From positions 1-14,330 of the forward strand of contig DGTW01000201.1 of NCBI GenBank assembly GCA_002393835.1: a stretch of 14,330 bases of DNA, in the 5' to 3' direction. Shown here piece by piece: positions 7,760-14,330 of the stretch. The stretch comes from Treponema sp. UBA4326 (GTDB taxonomy: Bacteria > Spirochaetota > Spirochaetia > Treponematales > Treponemataceae). Each line of letters opens with the position of its first letter. Position 1 is the stretch's first letter. A program made the position numbers and the translations under genes. The notes below the pieces were generated by a model. That model saw only the letters and a program-made list of their open reading frames with translations. It made no database searches and was not told where the DNA came from.

Positions 7760-8350
7760 ATGACTGCAATCGATGAACTCACCGACTCTTTTTCGCGGCT
7801 TCCGGGAATAGGCAAAAAATCTGCCGGAAGGCTCGTAAACTATATTCTCAAGGCTGACTCAGCCTGGATTTCTCGTTTTGCAAATCAGCTTGCAACATTG
7901 CAGGAGAAAATTCATGCCTGCTCAATCTGTGGCTCATGGACTGAAAGCGATCCTTGTCCCATCTGCTCAAATCCAATGCGAGACCAGAGTGTAATTTGTG
8001 TCGTTGAGCAGCCTCAGGATGTCGCAACTATCGAAAGTTCCCATGAATTTTCAGGCCTCTTTCATGTTCTGGGCGGGGTAATTGCCCCACTTGAAGGAAT
8101 TGGTCCTGAGCAGTTGAGAATTGCCCAGCTTTTGGAGAGAGTTCGTTCTGGCAGCGTAAAAGAAGTCATTCTCGCGACAAATCCAACAGTCGAAGGGGAC
8201 ACCACGGCCCTCTATATCCAGCGGCTTTTGTCAGAAATTGAAGGCTTGACCGTCACTCGTCTTGCAAGCGGCTTGCCGGTAGGCGGAGATTTGGAATACG
8301 CAGACAGACTCACACTGGCAAGAAGCTTCCGTGGAAGGATGAAAATATAG
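7760..8350 (+). CDS. recR: Recombination mediator protein RecR
   Basis: 196 residues, full length for RecR, which with RecO (and RecF) loads RecA at gapped DNA. A helix-hairpin-helix is seen as LPGIGKKSAGR (14-24), a C4 zinc finger as Cys54/57/66/69, and a Toprim domain over about 79-175 with the acidic CVVE (80-83) and ATNPTVEGDTTA (139-150). The family signature GLPVGGDLEYAD (171-182) precedes the C-terminal helix. The ATG is supported by AGGA (7750-7753), 6 nt upstream. It is the last gene of the plus-strand cluster. The TAG stop already overlaps the outer end of a long imperfect inverted repeat, which is followed by a T-run and can end the transcript. Confidence 0.97.
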   Translation: MTAIDELTDSFSRLPGIGKKSAGRLVNYILKADSAWISRFANQLATLQEKIHACSICGSWTESDPCPICSNPMRDQSVICVVEQPQDVATIESSHEFSGLFHVLGGVIAPLEGIGPEQLRIAQLLERVRSGSVKEVILATNPTVEGDTTALYIQRLLSEIEGLTVTRLASGLPVGGDLEYADRLTLARSFRGRMKI

Positions 8351-8433
8351 TTAGGAATGAGGAGTTAGAAGTTAGGAGTTTTAAACTGCAAACTCCTCAT
8401 TCCCACTTCCTAACTCCTAACTCCTAACTTTTT
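8349..8433. repeat. Imperfect inverted repeat of TTAGGAG/TAACTCC units; probable recR terminator
   Basis: The left arm (8349-8381) is made of GTTAGGAAT/GTTAGGAG-like units and the right arm (8390-8429) of TAACTCC units, the last ones in tandem with a 7-base period. The outer ends AGTTAGGA (8349-8356) and TCCTAACT (8422-8429) pair perfectly. The inner AGGAGTTT (8374-8381) and AAACTCCT (8390-8397) also pair, around an 8-base loop, with mismatches between. Five T (8429-8433) follow on the plus strand, so it can act as a terminator for recR. It overlaps the stop codons of both convergent genes. It resembles dispersed intergenic repeats known from several bacterial phyla; the copy number here cannot be seen. 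Confidence 0.75.
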
Positions 8434-8843
8434 CTATAACACACGCTACATCCCGTAATCATTACATGTTTTTTCCCTTCCGTGCGGTTGAAGAGGCGGG
8501 CTATCAACTCTCCGTCCAGGGGAACTTCTTTTCCACAAACAGGACAGCTTCTTTTTACGCCTGGCTCGGGTCGGGGGTAGCAGTGGGGGCAGCCGTGAAC
8601 GGTCATTCTCTGGTCGGCTGTGGTCATGGGACGGTAAATCCTTGAAAACATATCCTCATTTTTTGCAAGTGGGGTGGAGCAGAGGGGACAGCGGACAAAA
8701 TCAGTCTTTCCATTTTCGTCTTTTTGAGTGCGCAGATTGGATTTCATTCTTTCCTTGCCAGAATTACTTTTACTGATTTTATAAAAAAGCATTAGAAAAA
8801 AGATGATTGCGATTGAGCAGAAGAAAATCAAAAACAAATCCAT
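8424..8843 (-). CDS. Small membrane-anchored protein with two zinc-ribbon repeats
   Basis: 139 residues, family not recognised by name. Residues 3-21 are one strongly hydrophobic segment, followed by a basic linker (22-50), so the rest probably faces the cytoplasm. Two tandem modules of about 38 residues follow: Cys52/Cys55 with Cys85/Cys88, and Cys100/Cys103 with Cys132/Cys135. Each begins with CPxC and ends with a Gly-Cys-x-x-Cys-Tyr motif, which shows internal duplication; each should bind one zinc ion. No catalytic motif is visible, so protein or nucleic-acid binding is only a guess. The ATG lacks a Shine-Dalgarno. Its last residues (RKS) and TAG stop touch the right arm of the intergenic repeat. 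It is convergent to recR and divergent from the GGDEF gene. Confidence 0.82.
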   Translation of the reverse strand: MDLFLIFFCSIAIIFFLMLFYKISKSNSGKERMKSNLRTQKDENGKTDFVRCPLCSTPLAKNEDMFSRIYRPMTTADQRMTVHGCPHCYPRPEPGVKRSCPVCGKEVPLDGELIARLFNRTEGKKHVMITGCSVCYRKS

Positions 8844-8849
8844 GTTTCT

Positions 8850-8878
8850 ATTATCGGATGAATACAGTTATAGTACAA
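8850..8878 (-). promoter_or_regulatory. Promoter of the zinc-ribbon gene, probably leaderless
   Basis: On the minus strand TTGTAC (8873-8878), 17 bases, then GATAAT (8850-8855, 5 of 6 to consensus). The -10 ends six bases before the ATG (8843), the same spacing as at dnaX, and no ribosome site is present. Confidence 0.45.
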
Positions 8879-8905
8879 AAAAATCGTAATTTTGCAAAAA
8901 ATAGT

Positions 8906-8940
8906 TTCAAAATTCACAGATGATATGTTACAATAATTGT
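8906..8940 (+). promoter_or_regulatory. Promoter of the GGDEF gene with overlapping palindrome
   Basis: TTCAAA (8906-8911), 17 bases, then TACAAT (8929-8934) preceded by TG-T (8926-8928), an extended -10. Transcription would start near 8941, giving a leader of about 32 nt with a good ribosome site. ACAAT-A-ATTGT (8930-8940) is a perfect palindrome over the -10 and start point and could be an operator, or chance in A/T-rich DNA. Confidence 0.5.
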
Positions 8941-8972
8941 GTTCTTTATTTAAAAATACACGGAGAGAAAAA

Positions 8973-10697
8973 TTGGATTTTTTGCAGCAGCGCCGAATTA
9001 GTGATATAAAATTCACTATCGACAAAGACTTAAATCTCAAAGCCAGTAACCGCTCCTTTTTGCGCCTCATTCACAAAACAGATCTCGATATAAATGTCTC
9101 TTATATTTTTGAAGACATCGACGTAAAGAATTTCAAATATTTCCTTGAGACTTTTGAGGACACTCCGTTAAGGCGAAGTTTTATCGCATCAATAAAGCCC
9201 GGTGGTGAATACATTTCCTGCATTCTTTCTGTCGAAAAAAAAGGCCAGCTTTTTGATGTCATAATCGAAGAACTTTCCTACTCTCGAAAGCTTTTGGACA
9301 AGGCCCTGCTTGAAAGCCGGGAATTGACTGCCCTCATTCAGAATTTTGACGCATATTATTTTGTTTATGACGGAAAAACATTCACTTTTAAGAACACAAA
9401 AGATTTGACAACTGTTTTTTCTGGAAATCAGGCTGATGCAAAGGAATATTTTAAAAGCACCTTCCGAATCAACACGTATAATGATGATACTCTCGCTCAA
9501 TTAGAGTCCATGTTCAATGATATTGCGGAATTCACATCCAACAAATATTACAATTTCCTTCAAGAAGACAACATAATAATTACGGTTCACACGCTAAGGA
9601 CAAGCACCAGGTTAAAGTCCCTCATAATAGCCTCTATCAACCAAAATAAAATCGACGGTCCTCAGGTGAACGCTTATTCAGAAAGCCGGGACGGACTGAC
9701 AGGCCTTTACAACAAAAAAGCAATAACGGAAATGGCTGTCAAAAAAATCAATGAGGAAAAATCTCCCTGCTCACTGATTATTCTTGATGCTGACAAATTC
9801 AAGGAATGTAACGATTCTTACGGCCATATTTTTGGCGACAGGGTTTTGGTTACAATTGCAAGCTGCATAAATGATGCCATAAAAGGCAAGGGAATTGCAG
9901 GCCGAATCGGTGGTGACGAATTTCTGATTCTTCTGGATGTCACTACAGAGGACGACATACGCAACATCACCAGAAACATTCGCACCGGCATTCAGTGGAA
10001 CATCACGAATGTAGAGCCTGGAAGTGTTGTCACCTGTTCAATGGGAATAGCCCGATTTCCGCTCAACGCCAAGAATTACGATGAGCTTTTTCAGCTGGCT
10101 GATAAGTCCCTTTACATTGCAAAATACCGGGGACGAAACTGCTACATTCTCTACAAGCCAGAAATCCATGACAAAATCATCATGGAGAACAAGCAGGTTA
10201 ATGAAAGGCTTGCCAACGGAAAATTCTACGAAGAAAATGTAAGCGAAAAAATTGAAATTCTGGATTTGCTGGCGAAAATCAAGAGAGAAGACTCGCAGTC
10301 CGTCCAAAATCTTCTGGAAAATCTGCGAATACATCTTCAGTTGTCAAAAATCACTATTTACGATAAGAATTTTGACCTTCTTTACATGGTCGGCTTGGAT
10401 TCAAAGGAAATTCGCAGCGAATTCATAAAGTCCCACCGAAACTATTTCCAGCTTTTCAACGAATACGGTTTCCTTCATCAGAACAACACCAATGTCTTAG
10501 GCTCGATTGACGGCAGCCGTTACGACATGTACAGGAGCGCAAACATAGCCTCAATTCTCGAAGTGGCCACAAAGGACAAAAATGGCGAGCTTAATTTCTT
10601 GTTCTGCTTCGACCTCTACAAACCCGGCCGCTCATTCGTGCGTGATGAAGTATCATTCGCCCTCATGGTGGCTAGAAAACTTTCTGAAATTCTGTAA
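8973..10697 (+). CDS. GGDEF-domain diguanylate cyclase with sensory-like flanking domains
   Basis: 574 residues counted from the TTG at 8973, chosen because GGAG (8962-8965) is 7 nt upstream; an in-frame TTG at 8937 has no ribosome site and lies before the expected +1. The GGDEF domain (about 235-400) makes cyclic di-GMP from two GTP: it starts DGLTGLYNK (240-248), has the metal-binding Asp272 in DADKFK, and an intact GGDEF at 313-317. The RxxD inhibitory site normally just upstream is absent (KGKG there). Residues 1-110 look PAS-like, 125-225 may be a second such domain, and 425-574 look like a GAF-type domain after the cyclase, which is a less common order. No membrane segment is visible, so it is probably cytoplasmic. 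The signal sensed is unknown. Confidence 0.9.
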   Translation: MDFLQQRRISDIKFTIDKDLNLKASNRSFLRLIHKTDLDINVSYIFEDIDVKNFKYFLETFEDTPLRRSFIASIKPGGEYISCILSVEKKGQLFDVIIEELSYSRKLLDKALLESRELTALIQNFDAYYFVYDGKTFTFKNTKDLTTVFSGNQADAKEYFKSTFRINTYNDDTLAQLESMFNDIAEFTSNKYYNFLQEDNIIITVHTLRTSTRLKSLIIASINQNKIDGPQVNAYSESRDGLTGLYNKKAITEMAVKKINEEKSPCSLIILDADKFKECNDSYGHIFGDRVLVTIASCINDAIKGKGIAGRIGGDEFLILLDVTTEDDIRNITRNIRTGIQWNITNVEPGSVVTCSMGIARFPLNAKNYDELFQLADKSLYIAKYRGRNCYILYKPEIHDKIIMENKQVNERLANGKFYEENVSEKIEILDLLAKIKREDSQSVQNLLENLRIHLQLSKITIYDKNFDLLYMVGLDSKEIRSEFIKSHRNYFQLFNEYGFLHQNNTNVLGSIDGSRYDMYRSANIASILEVATKDKNGELNFLFCFDLYKPGRSFVRDEVSFALMVARKLSEIL

Positions 10698-10708
10698 AAT
10701 ATACAGAT

Positions 10709-12052
10709 ATGAAAGTTTTAGTAATCGGAAGCGGCGGCCGTGAGCATACAATCGCATGGCGTCTTGCCCAGTCAAATCTCGTTTCAGAAGTAATTTGCGT
10801 TCCCGGAAACGGCGGAACAGCAACAGAATCAAAATGCAAAAATATTGACCCGAAAGAAAATGCTGACCTGCAGTTTTTGTCTTTCAATGATGTCGCAGTC
10901 ACTGTCGCAAAGAAGGAAAAAGTTGATTTTGCGGTAATCGGCCCGGAAGACCCTCTTGCAGAAGGAATTGCCGATGCCCTCTGGAATGCAGGAATTCCAA
11001 CTGTCGGTCCAAAGGCACAGGGAGCCGCTCTCGAAGCTTCAAAAGATTTGTCGAAAGTATTCATGAAAAAATATGGTGTCGCATGTGCGGCATCAGAAAC
11101 TTTCACCGAAAAAGAAGCCGCTCTGGCCTATGTAAGGGAAAAGGGCGCGCCAATCGTGGTTAAGGCTGACGGTCTTGCCGCCGGAAAAGGCGTAGTTGTC
11201 GCAAAAAGCCTGGAAGAAGCCGAAAAAGCCGTTAAGGATTTAATGGACGGAAACGCTGTCGGAGAAGCCGGCAAAAAACTCGTCATCGAAGAATACTTGC
11301 AGGGCGTTGAGATTTCAGTTCTCGCCGCAGTCAGCGTAACGCCGGAGACTGCCGCAAACGGAAAAGCCTGCATCAAGGCATTCTTGCCTGCCCGTGACCA
11401 CAAAAGGCTCATGGAAGGTGCTCAGGGCCCGAACACAGGCGGAATGGGTGCCGTTTGTCCTCTCGAAGATGTCACCGCTGAGACAATGGCTCAGTTTGAG
11501 AAGAACATCCTCCAGCCGACCCTCAAAGGCCTTGTCGCCGAAAAAATGGACTACCGAGGCTTCATCTTCTTTGGCCTTATGATTACAAAAGACGGCCCAA
11601 AAGCCCTGGAATACAATGTCCGGCTTGGCGACCCAGAGACACAGGCCGTCCTCCCAATGATGGACTTCGATTTCGCCGAGCTTTGTCAGGCAATCATGAA
11701 CGGGACTTTGGATTCATTTGAAATGAAATGGAAAAGCGGATTCCAGGTGGCTCCAGTCGCAGTAAGTGGCGGATACCCGCTTAAATACGCGAAGGGCAAG
11801 GTAATCACTATTGCAGAGCCGGTAATTTCTCATGCCGGAGCAAAAATTTTCATAGCCGGAGCTGTAAAAGACCGTCGCACAGAAGGCCAGCCTCTGGTCA
11901 CAAGCGGAGGCCGGGTACTCGCATGTTCAGCTCACGGAGAGACTTTCCGTGAAGCATGGGGCAAAGCCTACGAAGCAATGTGCGGCGTTCAGTTTGAAGG
12001 AATGTTCTACCGCCGTGACATCGGCCTGCCAGGTGCGGCGGAGAGTAATTAG
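10709..12052 (+). CDS. purD: Phosphoribosylamine-glycine ligase (GAR synthetase)
   Basis: Joins glycine to 5-phosphoribosylamine with ATP, the second step of purine synthesis, in the cytoplasm. 447 residues, slightly longer than the usual 420-430. Seen are the N-terminal GSGGREH (7-13), the ATP-grasp segment KADGLAAGKG (152-161), PNTGGMGA (241-248) and the family signature NVRLGDPE (303-310). A small extra loop near 208-222 accounts for part of the length. No Shine-Dalgarno precedes the ATG. It starts 11 bases after the GGDEF stop, so it may be read through from that gene. TAAAAT (10695-10700) lies 8 nt before the ATG but lacks a -35, so a private promoter is doubtful. No purine riboswitch fits in the gap. 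Confidence 0.96.
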   Translation: MKVLVIGSGGREHTIAWRLAQSNLVSEVICVPGNGGTATESKCKNIDPKENADLQFLSFNDVAVTVAKKEKVDFAVIGPEDPLAEGIADALWNAGIPTVGPKAQGAALEASKDLSKVFMKKYGVACAASETFTEKEAALAYVREKGAPIVVKADGLAAGKGVVVAKSLEEAEKAVKDLMDGNAVGEAGKKLVIEEYLQGVEISVLAAVSVTPETAANGKACIKAFLPARDHKRLMEGAQGPNTGGMGAVCPLEDVTAETMAQFEKNILQPTLKGLVAEKMDYRGFIFFGLMITKDGPKALEYNVRLGDPETQAVLPMMDFDFAELCQAIMNGTLDSFEMKWKSGFQVAPVAVSGGYPLKYAKGKVITIAEPVISHAGAKIFIAGAVKDRRTEGQPLVTSGGRVLACSAHGETFREAWGKAYEAMCGVQFEGMFYRRDIGLPGAAESN

Positions 12053-12057
12053 TTTTT

Positions 12058-12194
12058 AACCACAGATTACTTAGAACGCTTTGCGTTCGACGATTACACA
12101 GATTATGTTTTCCCAAAAAGAAAGTCTCCCGTGAAATACGAGAGACTTTCTTTTTACAAATAAAAAATCTGTGACATTTGTGTAATCTGTGGTT
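12058..12194. repeat. Inverted CACAGATT-family repeat with nested hairpins
   Basis: The outer arms AACCACAGATTAC (12058-12070) and GTAATCTGTGGTT (12182-12194) are a perfect 13-bp inverted repeat. Inner CACAGATT (12097-12104) pairs with AATCTGTG (12166-12173). Between the two left units is a 6-bp hairpin GAACGC-TTT-GCGTTC (12074-12088). A strong terminator hairpin is nested in the centre. The whole element fills the space between purD and glnN, ending 4 bases before the glnN stop. A related unit lies at 14301-14330, so this is a dispersed family. Confidence 0.8.
12115..12155. terminator. Strong bidirectional intrinsic terminator between purD and glnN
   Basis: AAAAAGAAAGTCTC (12115-12128) and GAGACTTTCTTTTT (12142-12155) form a perfect 14-bp stem. 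It continues past one mismatch with CGT/ACG to a five-base loop GAAAT. The stem ends in A5 on one side and T5 on the other, so it works for both convergent transcripts. Confidence 0.9.
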
Positions 12195-12198
12195 TATT

Positions 12199-14283
12199 TT
12201 ATACCCTAAACAGAAGGTCACTGTAAGACGGATACGGCTTGTATTTTTCACCCAGGATTGGCTCGATTGCGTCAGCAACGGCACGGGTTGCTTCCATCTG
12301 AGGAATGACTTTATCCGCATAGAAGCGAGCCTGTTTTGGGACATCGCTTATAGCACAGGCTTCATTGTGAAGTTTTTCCAGCTTCTGTGCGTTTTCATCC
12401 AGCCTGTCAGCCAGTGCCGTGATTTTTTTGAGGGCATTGGTCTGAGCTGAGCATTTTGCTCCTGGAATGACAGCCATCACTTTAGAGGCCGACTTTGCCA
12501 CATCGCTCATAAAGGCATAGCTTGCCGGCAAAATGTCCTTGTAAATCATGTCCAGCATAGTGTTCACTTCGATGTTGAGCACTTTCGAGTATTTTTCAAG
12601 CTTGACCTCGTGGTGACTCTTCATCTCGCTTTCGCTGTAAACGCCGTATTTTGTGAACATTTCGATATTCTGGGCGTCAAGATAACGCTCCATTGCGTCA
12701 GGAAGCGTTTTGAGGTTGAGAAGACCACGCTTTTCGGCTTCGCGCACCCATTCATCATCATAACCGTTACCGTTGAAGATGATTTTCTTGTGCTCAGCGA
12801 TTTTTTCTTTGATAAGTTCCTGCAAATCAGTATTCAAGTCGCGGGAATTTTCAAGCCGTGTGGCGAATTCATCCAGAGTCTCGGCCACAATCGTATTGAG
12901 AACCACATTTGGACCAGAAATTGAAAGGGCTGAACCCAGCGAGCGGAACTCAAATTTGTTTCCAGTGAATGCGAATGGTGAAGTTCGGTTTCGGTCAGTG
13001 GTATCCTTTGGAATTGCCGGCAAAACAGAAACGCCAATCTGCATTTTTTCCTTTGTTTTCTGGCTGTAAGGAGAGCCAGTCTCGATTGAATCAAGGACGG
13101 CCTGCAATTCGTCACCGATGAACATTGAGATAATAGCCGGTGGAGCCTCGTTTGCACCCAAGCGGTGATCGTTTCCGGCAGAAGCAACGCTGTCCCGCAG
13201 CAAATCCTGATGCTTGTCCACAGCCTGAATCACGGCGGTGAGCATGAGAAGGAACTGAGCGTTCTCCCGAGGAGTTTCGCCAGGCTCAAGAAGGTTAAAG
13301 CCGTCATCAGTGCTCATTGACCAGTTGTTGTGCTTTCCGCTTCCGTTTACGCCGGCAAAAGGCTTTTCGGCCAGGAGACAGTACAATCCGTGCTTCAAAG
13401 CGACCTCTTTCATAAGACGCATGGTGAGCTGGTTCTGGTCTGCGCTCAAGTTTGTCGTGGTGAAAATCGGGGCCATTTCGTGCTGAGCCGGAGCGACCTC
13501 ATTGTGCTTGGTCTTGCTCAAAATGCCAAGCTTCCACAATTCGTTGTCCAAATCAGCCATGAACTCTGCGATGCGGGGCTTGATTGAGCCGTAGTAGTGG
13601 TCGTCCATTTCCTGACCTTTCGGCGGCATTGAGCCAAAGAGAGTGCGGCCAGTAAAAATCAAATCTTTTCTCTGTTCCCAGAGCTTTTTGTCGATTAAAA
13701 AATATTCCTGCTCAGGACCTACCGTTGTAATCACTCGTTTTGCCGAAGTGTTGCCAAAAAGACGCAAAATGCGCAGGGCCTGAGTGTTGAGCGCTTCCAT
13801 TGAGCGCAAGAGAGGAGTCTTTTTATCCAGAGACTCGCCTGTATAAGAGCAGAATGCCGTGGGAATGTAAAGGGAGCCGTCCTTGATGAAGGCGTAAGAT
13901 GTGGGATCCCAGGCAGTGTAGCCGCGGGCTTCAAAAGTGGCCCGGATTCCGCCAGAAGGGAAAGAAGAACCGTCAACTTCGCCTTTTACAAGCTCCTTGC
14001 CCGAAAATTCCATGATAACGCCGGAACCGTTTGGTGAAATGAAAGAATCGTGCTTTTCGGCGGTGACTCCTGTAAGCGGCTGGAACCAGTGGGTGAAGTG
14101 AGTGGCACCTTTTTCGATAGCCCAGTCCTTCATCGCATTTGCAACCACATTGGCCACATCAAGTTCCAGTGGTGAGCCCTCAGAAATCGTCTTTTTGAGC
14201 GATTTGTAAGTGTCTTTTGGCAGACGAGCGCGCATCACATCATCATTGAAAACCATGCTTCCGAAAATCTCTGGTACGGTCAT
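12199..14283 (-). CDS. glnN: Type III glutamine synthetase
   Basis: Makes glutamine from glutamate, ammonia and ATP. At 694 residues it is the large type III form, not the ~470-residue type I. Characteristic blocks are [10 protein letters not shown] (63-72), GPEQEYF (189-195), NEVAPAQHE (261-269), [12 protein letters not shown] (311-322) and [17 protein letters not shown] (431-447), which contain the metal- and ATP-binding residues. The C-terminal 200 residues are the helical part found in this type. The ATG (14281-14283) has GGAAG 7 nt upstream (14291-14295) and matches the family N-terminus. Type III enzymes lack the adenylylation control of type I, so control is probably transcriptional. 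Repeats of the CACAGATT family lie just beyond both ends of the gene. Confidence 0.97.
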   Translation of the reverse strand: MTVPEIFGSMVFNDDVMRARLPKDTYKSLKKTISEGSPLELDVANVVANAMKDWAIEKGATHFTHWFQPLTGVTAEKHDSFISPNGSGVIMEFSGKELVKGEVDGSSFPSGGIRATFEARGYTAWDPTSYAFIKDGSLYIPTAFCSYTGESLDKKTPLLRSMEALNTQALRILRLFGNTSAKRVITTVGPEQEYFLIDKKLWEQRKDLIFTGRTLFGSMPPKGQEMDDHYYGSIKPRIAEFMADLDNELWKLGILSKTKHNEVAPAQHEMAPIFTTTNLSADQNQLTMRLMKEVALKHGLYCLLAEKPFAGVNGSGKHNNWSMSTDDGFNLLEPGETPRENAQFLLMLTAVIQAVDKHQDLLRDSVASAGNDHRLGANEAPPAIISMFIGDELQAVLDSIETGSPYSQKTKEKMQIGVSVLPAIPKDTTDRNRTSPFAFTGNKFEFRSLGSALSISGPNVVLNTIVAETLDEFATRLENSRDLNTDLQELIKEKIAEHKKIIFNGNGYDDEWVREAEKRGLLNLKTLPDAMERYLDAQNIEMFTKYGVYSESEMKSHHEVKLEKYSKVLNIEVNTMLDMIYKDILPASYAFMSDVAKSASKVMAVIPGAKCSAQTNALKKITALADRLDENAQKLEKLHNEACAISDVPKQARFYADKVIPQMEATRAVADAIEPILGEKYKPYPSYSDLLFRV

Positions 14284-14300
14284 AACTTTACTTCCAATTT

Positions 14301-14330
14301 AATCCACAGATTAACACAGATTGCCACAGA
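14301..14330. repeat. CACAGATT tandem repeat upstream of glnN, running off the right edge
   Basis: Three units with a 10-base period: CACAGATTAA (14305), CACAGATTGC (14315) and CACAGA (14325 to the end). They match the arms of the repeat at 12058-12194. The copy starts 18 bases before the glnN start codon, so it lies in the leader or promoter of that gene. The promoter itself cannot be placed within the window. Confidence 0.75.

Noticed and set aside
8349..8433. The TAACTCC inverted repeat as part of an insertion sequence
   Set aside because: There is no transposase gene or flanking target duplication visible, and the whole element is about 80 bases.
10698..10708. A purine riboswitch or strong private promoter before purD
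   Set aside because: The gap is 11 bases; TAAAAT is present but there is no matching -35 and no room for an aptamer.
14301..14330. The 10-base periodic repeat as a CRISPR array or replication iterons
   Set aside because: Units are adjacent with no spacers, no cas or replication-initiator gene is nearby, and the same motif occurs as inverted arms at 12058-12194.

Overview
The window is ordinary chromosome from a bacterium that looks like a spirochaete close to Treponema. That is an inference from protein content and style: a large type III glutamine synthetase, a TraB-family membrane protein and a TPR protein placed before dnaX-ybaB-recR, a trehalase-like glycosidase, frequent TTG/GTG starts, and two families of short dispersed repeats. 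No 16S rRNA, tRNA or phage gene is present to confirm it.

Layout. Positions 1-779 (minus) hold the first 259 codons of a trehalase/GH63-like glycosidase that runs off the left edge, with its own extended -10 promoter. Positions 895-2637 (minus) encode an unrecognised 580-residue protein with one N-terminal membrane anchor. A plus-strand cluster then runs from 2686 to 8350: secreted TPR protein, TraB-family membrane protein, dnaX, ybaB, recR. The gaps are 9-33 bases, so it looks like one operon, with an extra promoter just before dnaX. Positions 8424-8843 (minus) encode a small membrane-anchored protein with two zinc-ribbon repeats. Divergent from it, 8973-10697 (plus) encodes a GGDEF diguanylate cyclase, followed 11 bases later by purD (10709-12052). 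Convergent to purD is glnN (12199-14283, minus).

Roles. DnaX, YbaB and RecR form the widely conserved clamp-loader/recombinational-repair cluster. PurD (purine synthesis) and GlnN (glutamine supply) are nitrogen-metabolism genes that meet tail to tail across a strong terminator. The GGDEF protein probably makes cyclic di-GMP.

Most interesting observations. (1) dnaX carries an in-frame A-AAA-AAG slippery heptamer at 6421-6427. A -1 stop codon follows two codons later and a predicted stem-loop lies 8 nt downstream, the arrangement that makes the short gamma subunit in E. coli. (2) Several starts that lack a Shine-Dalgarno (dnaX, the 8843 gene, probably the 2637 gene) have a -10-like hexamer 6-7 nt before the start codon, suggesting leaderless mRNAs. 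(3) Two repeat families sit at gene ends: TAACTCC-type repeats between recR and its convergent neighbour, and CACAGATT-type repeats on both sides of glnN. I found no defence system, CRISPR array, mobile-element gene or clearly novel multi-gene system.
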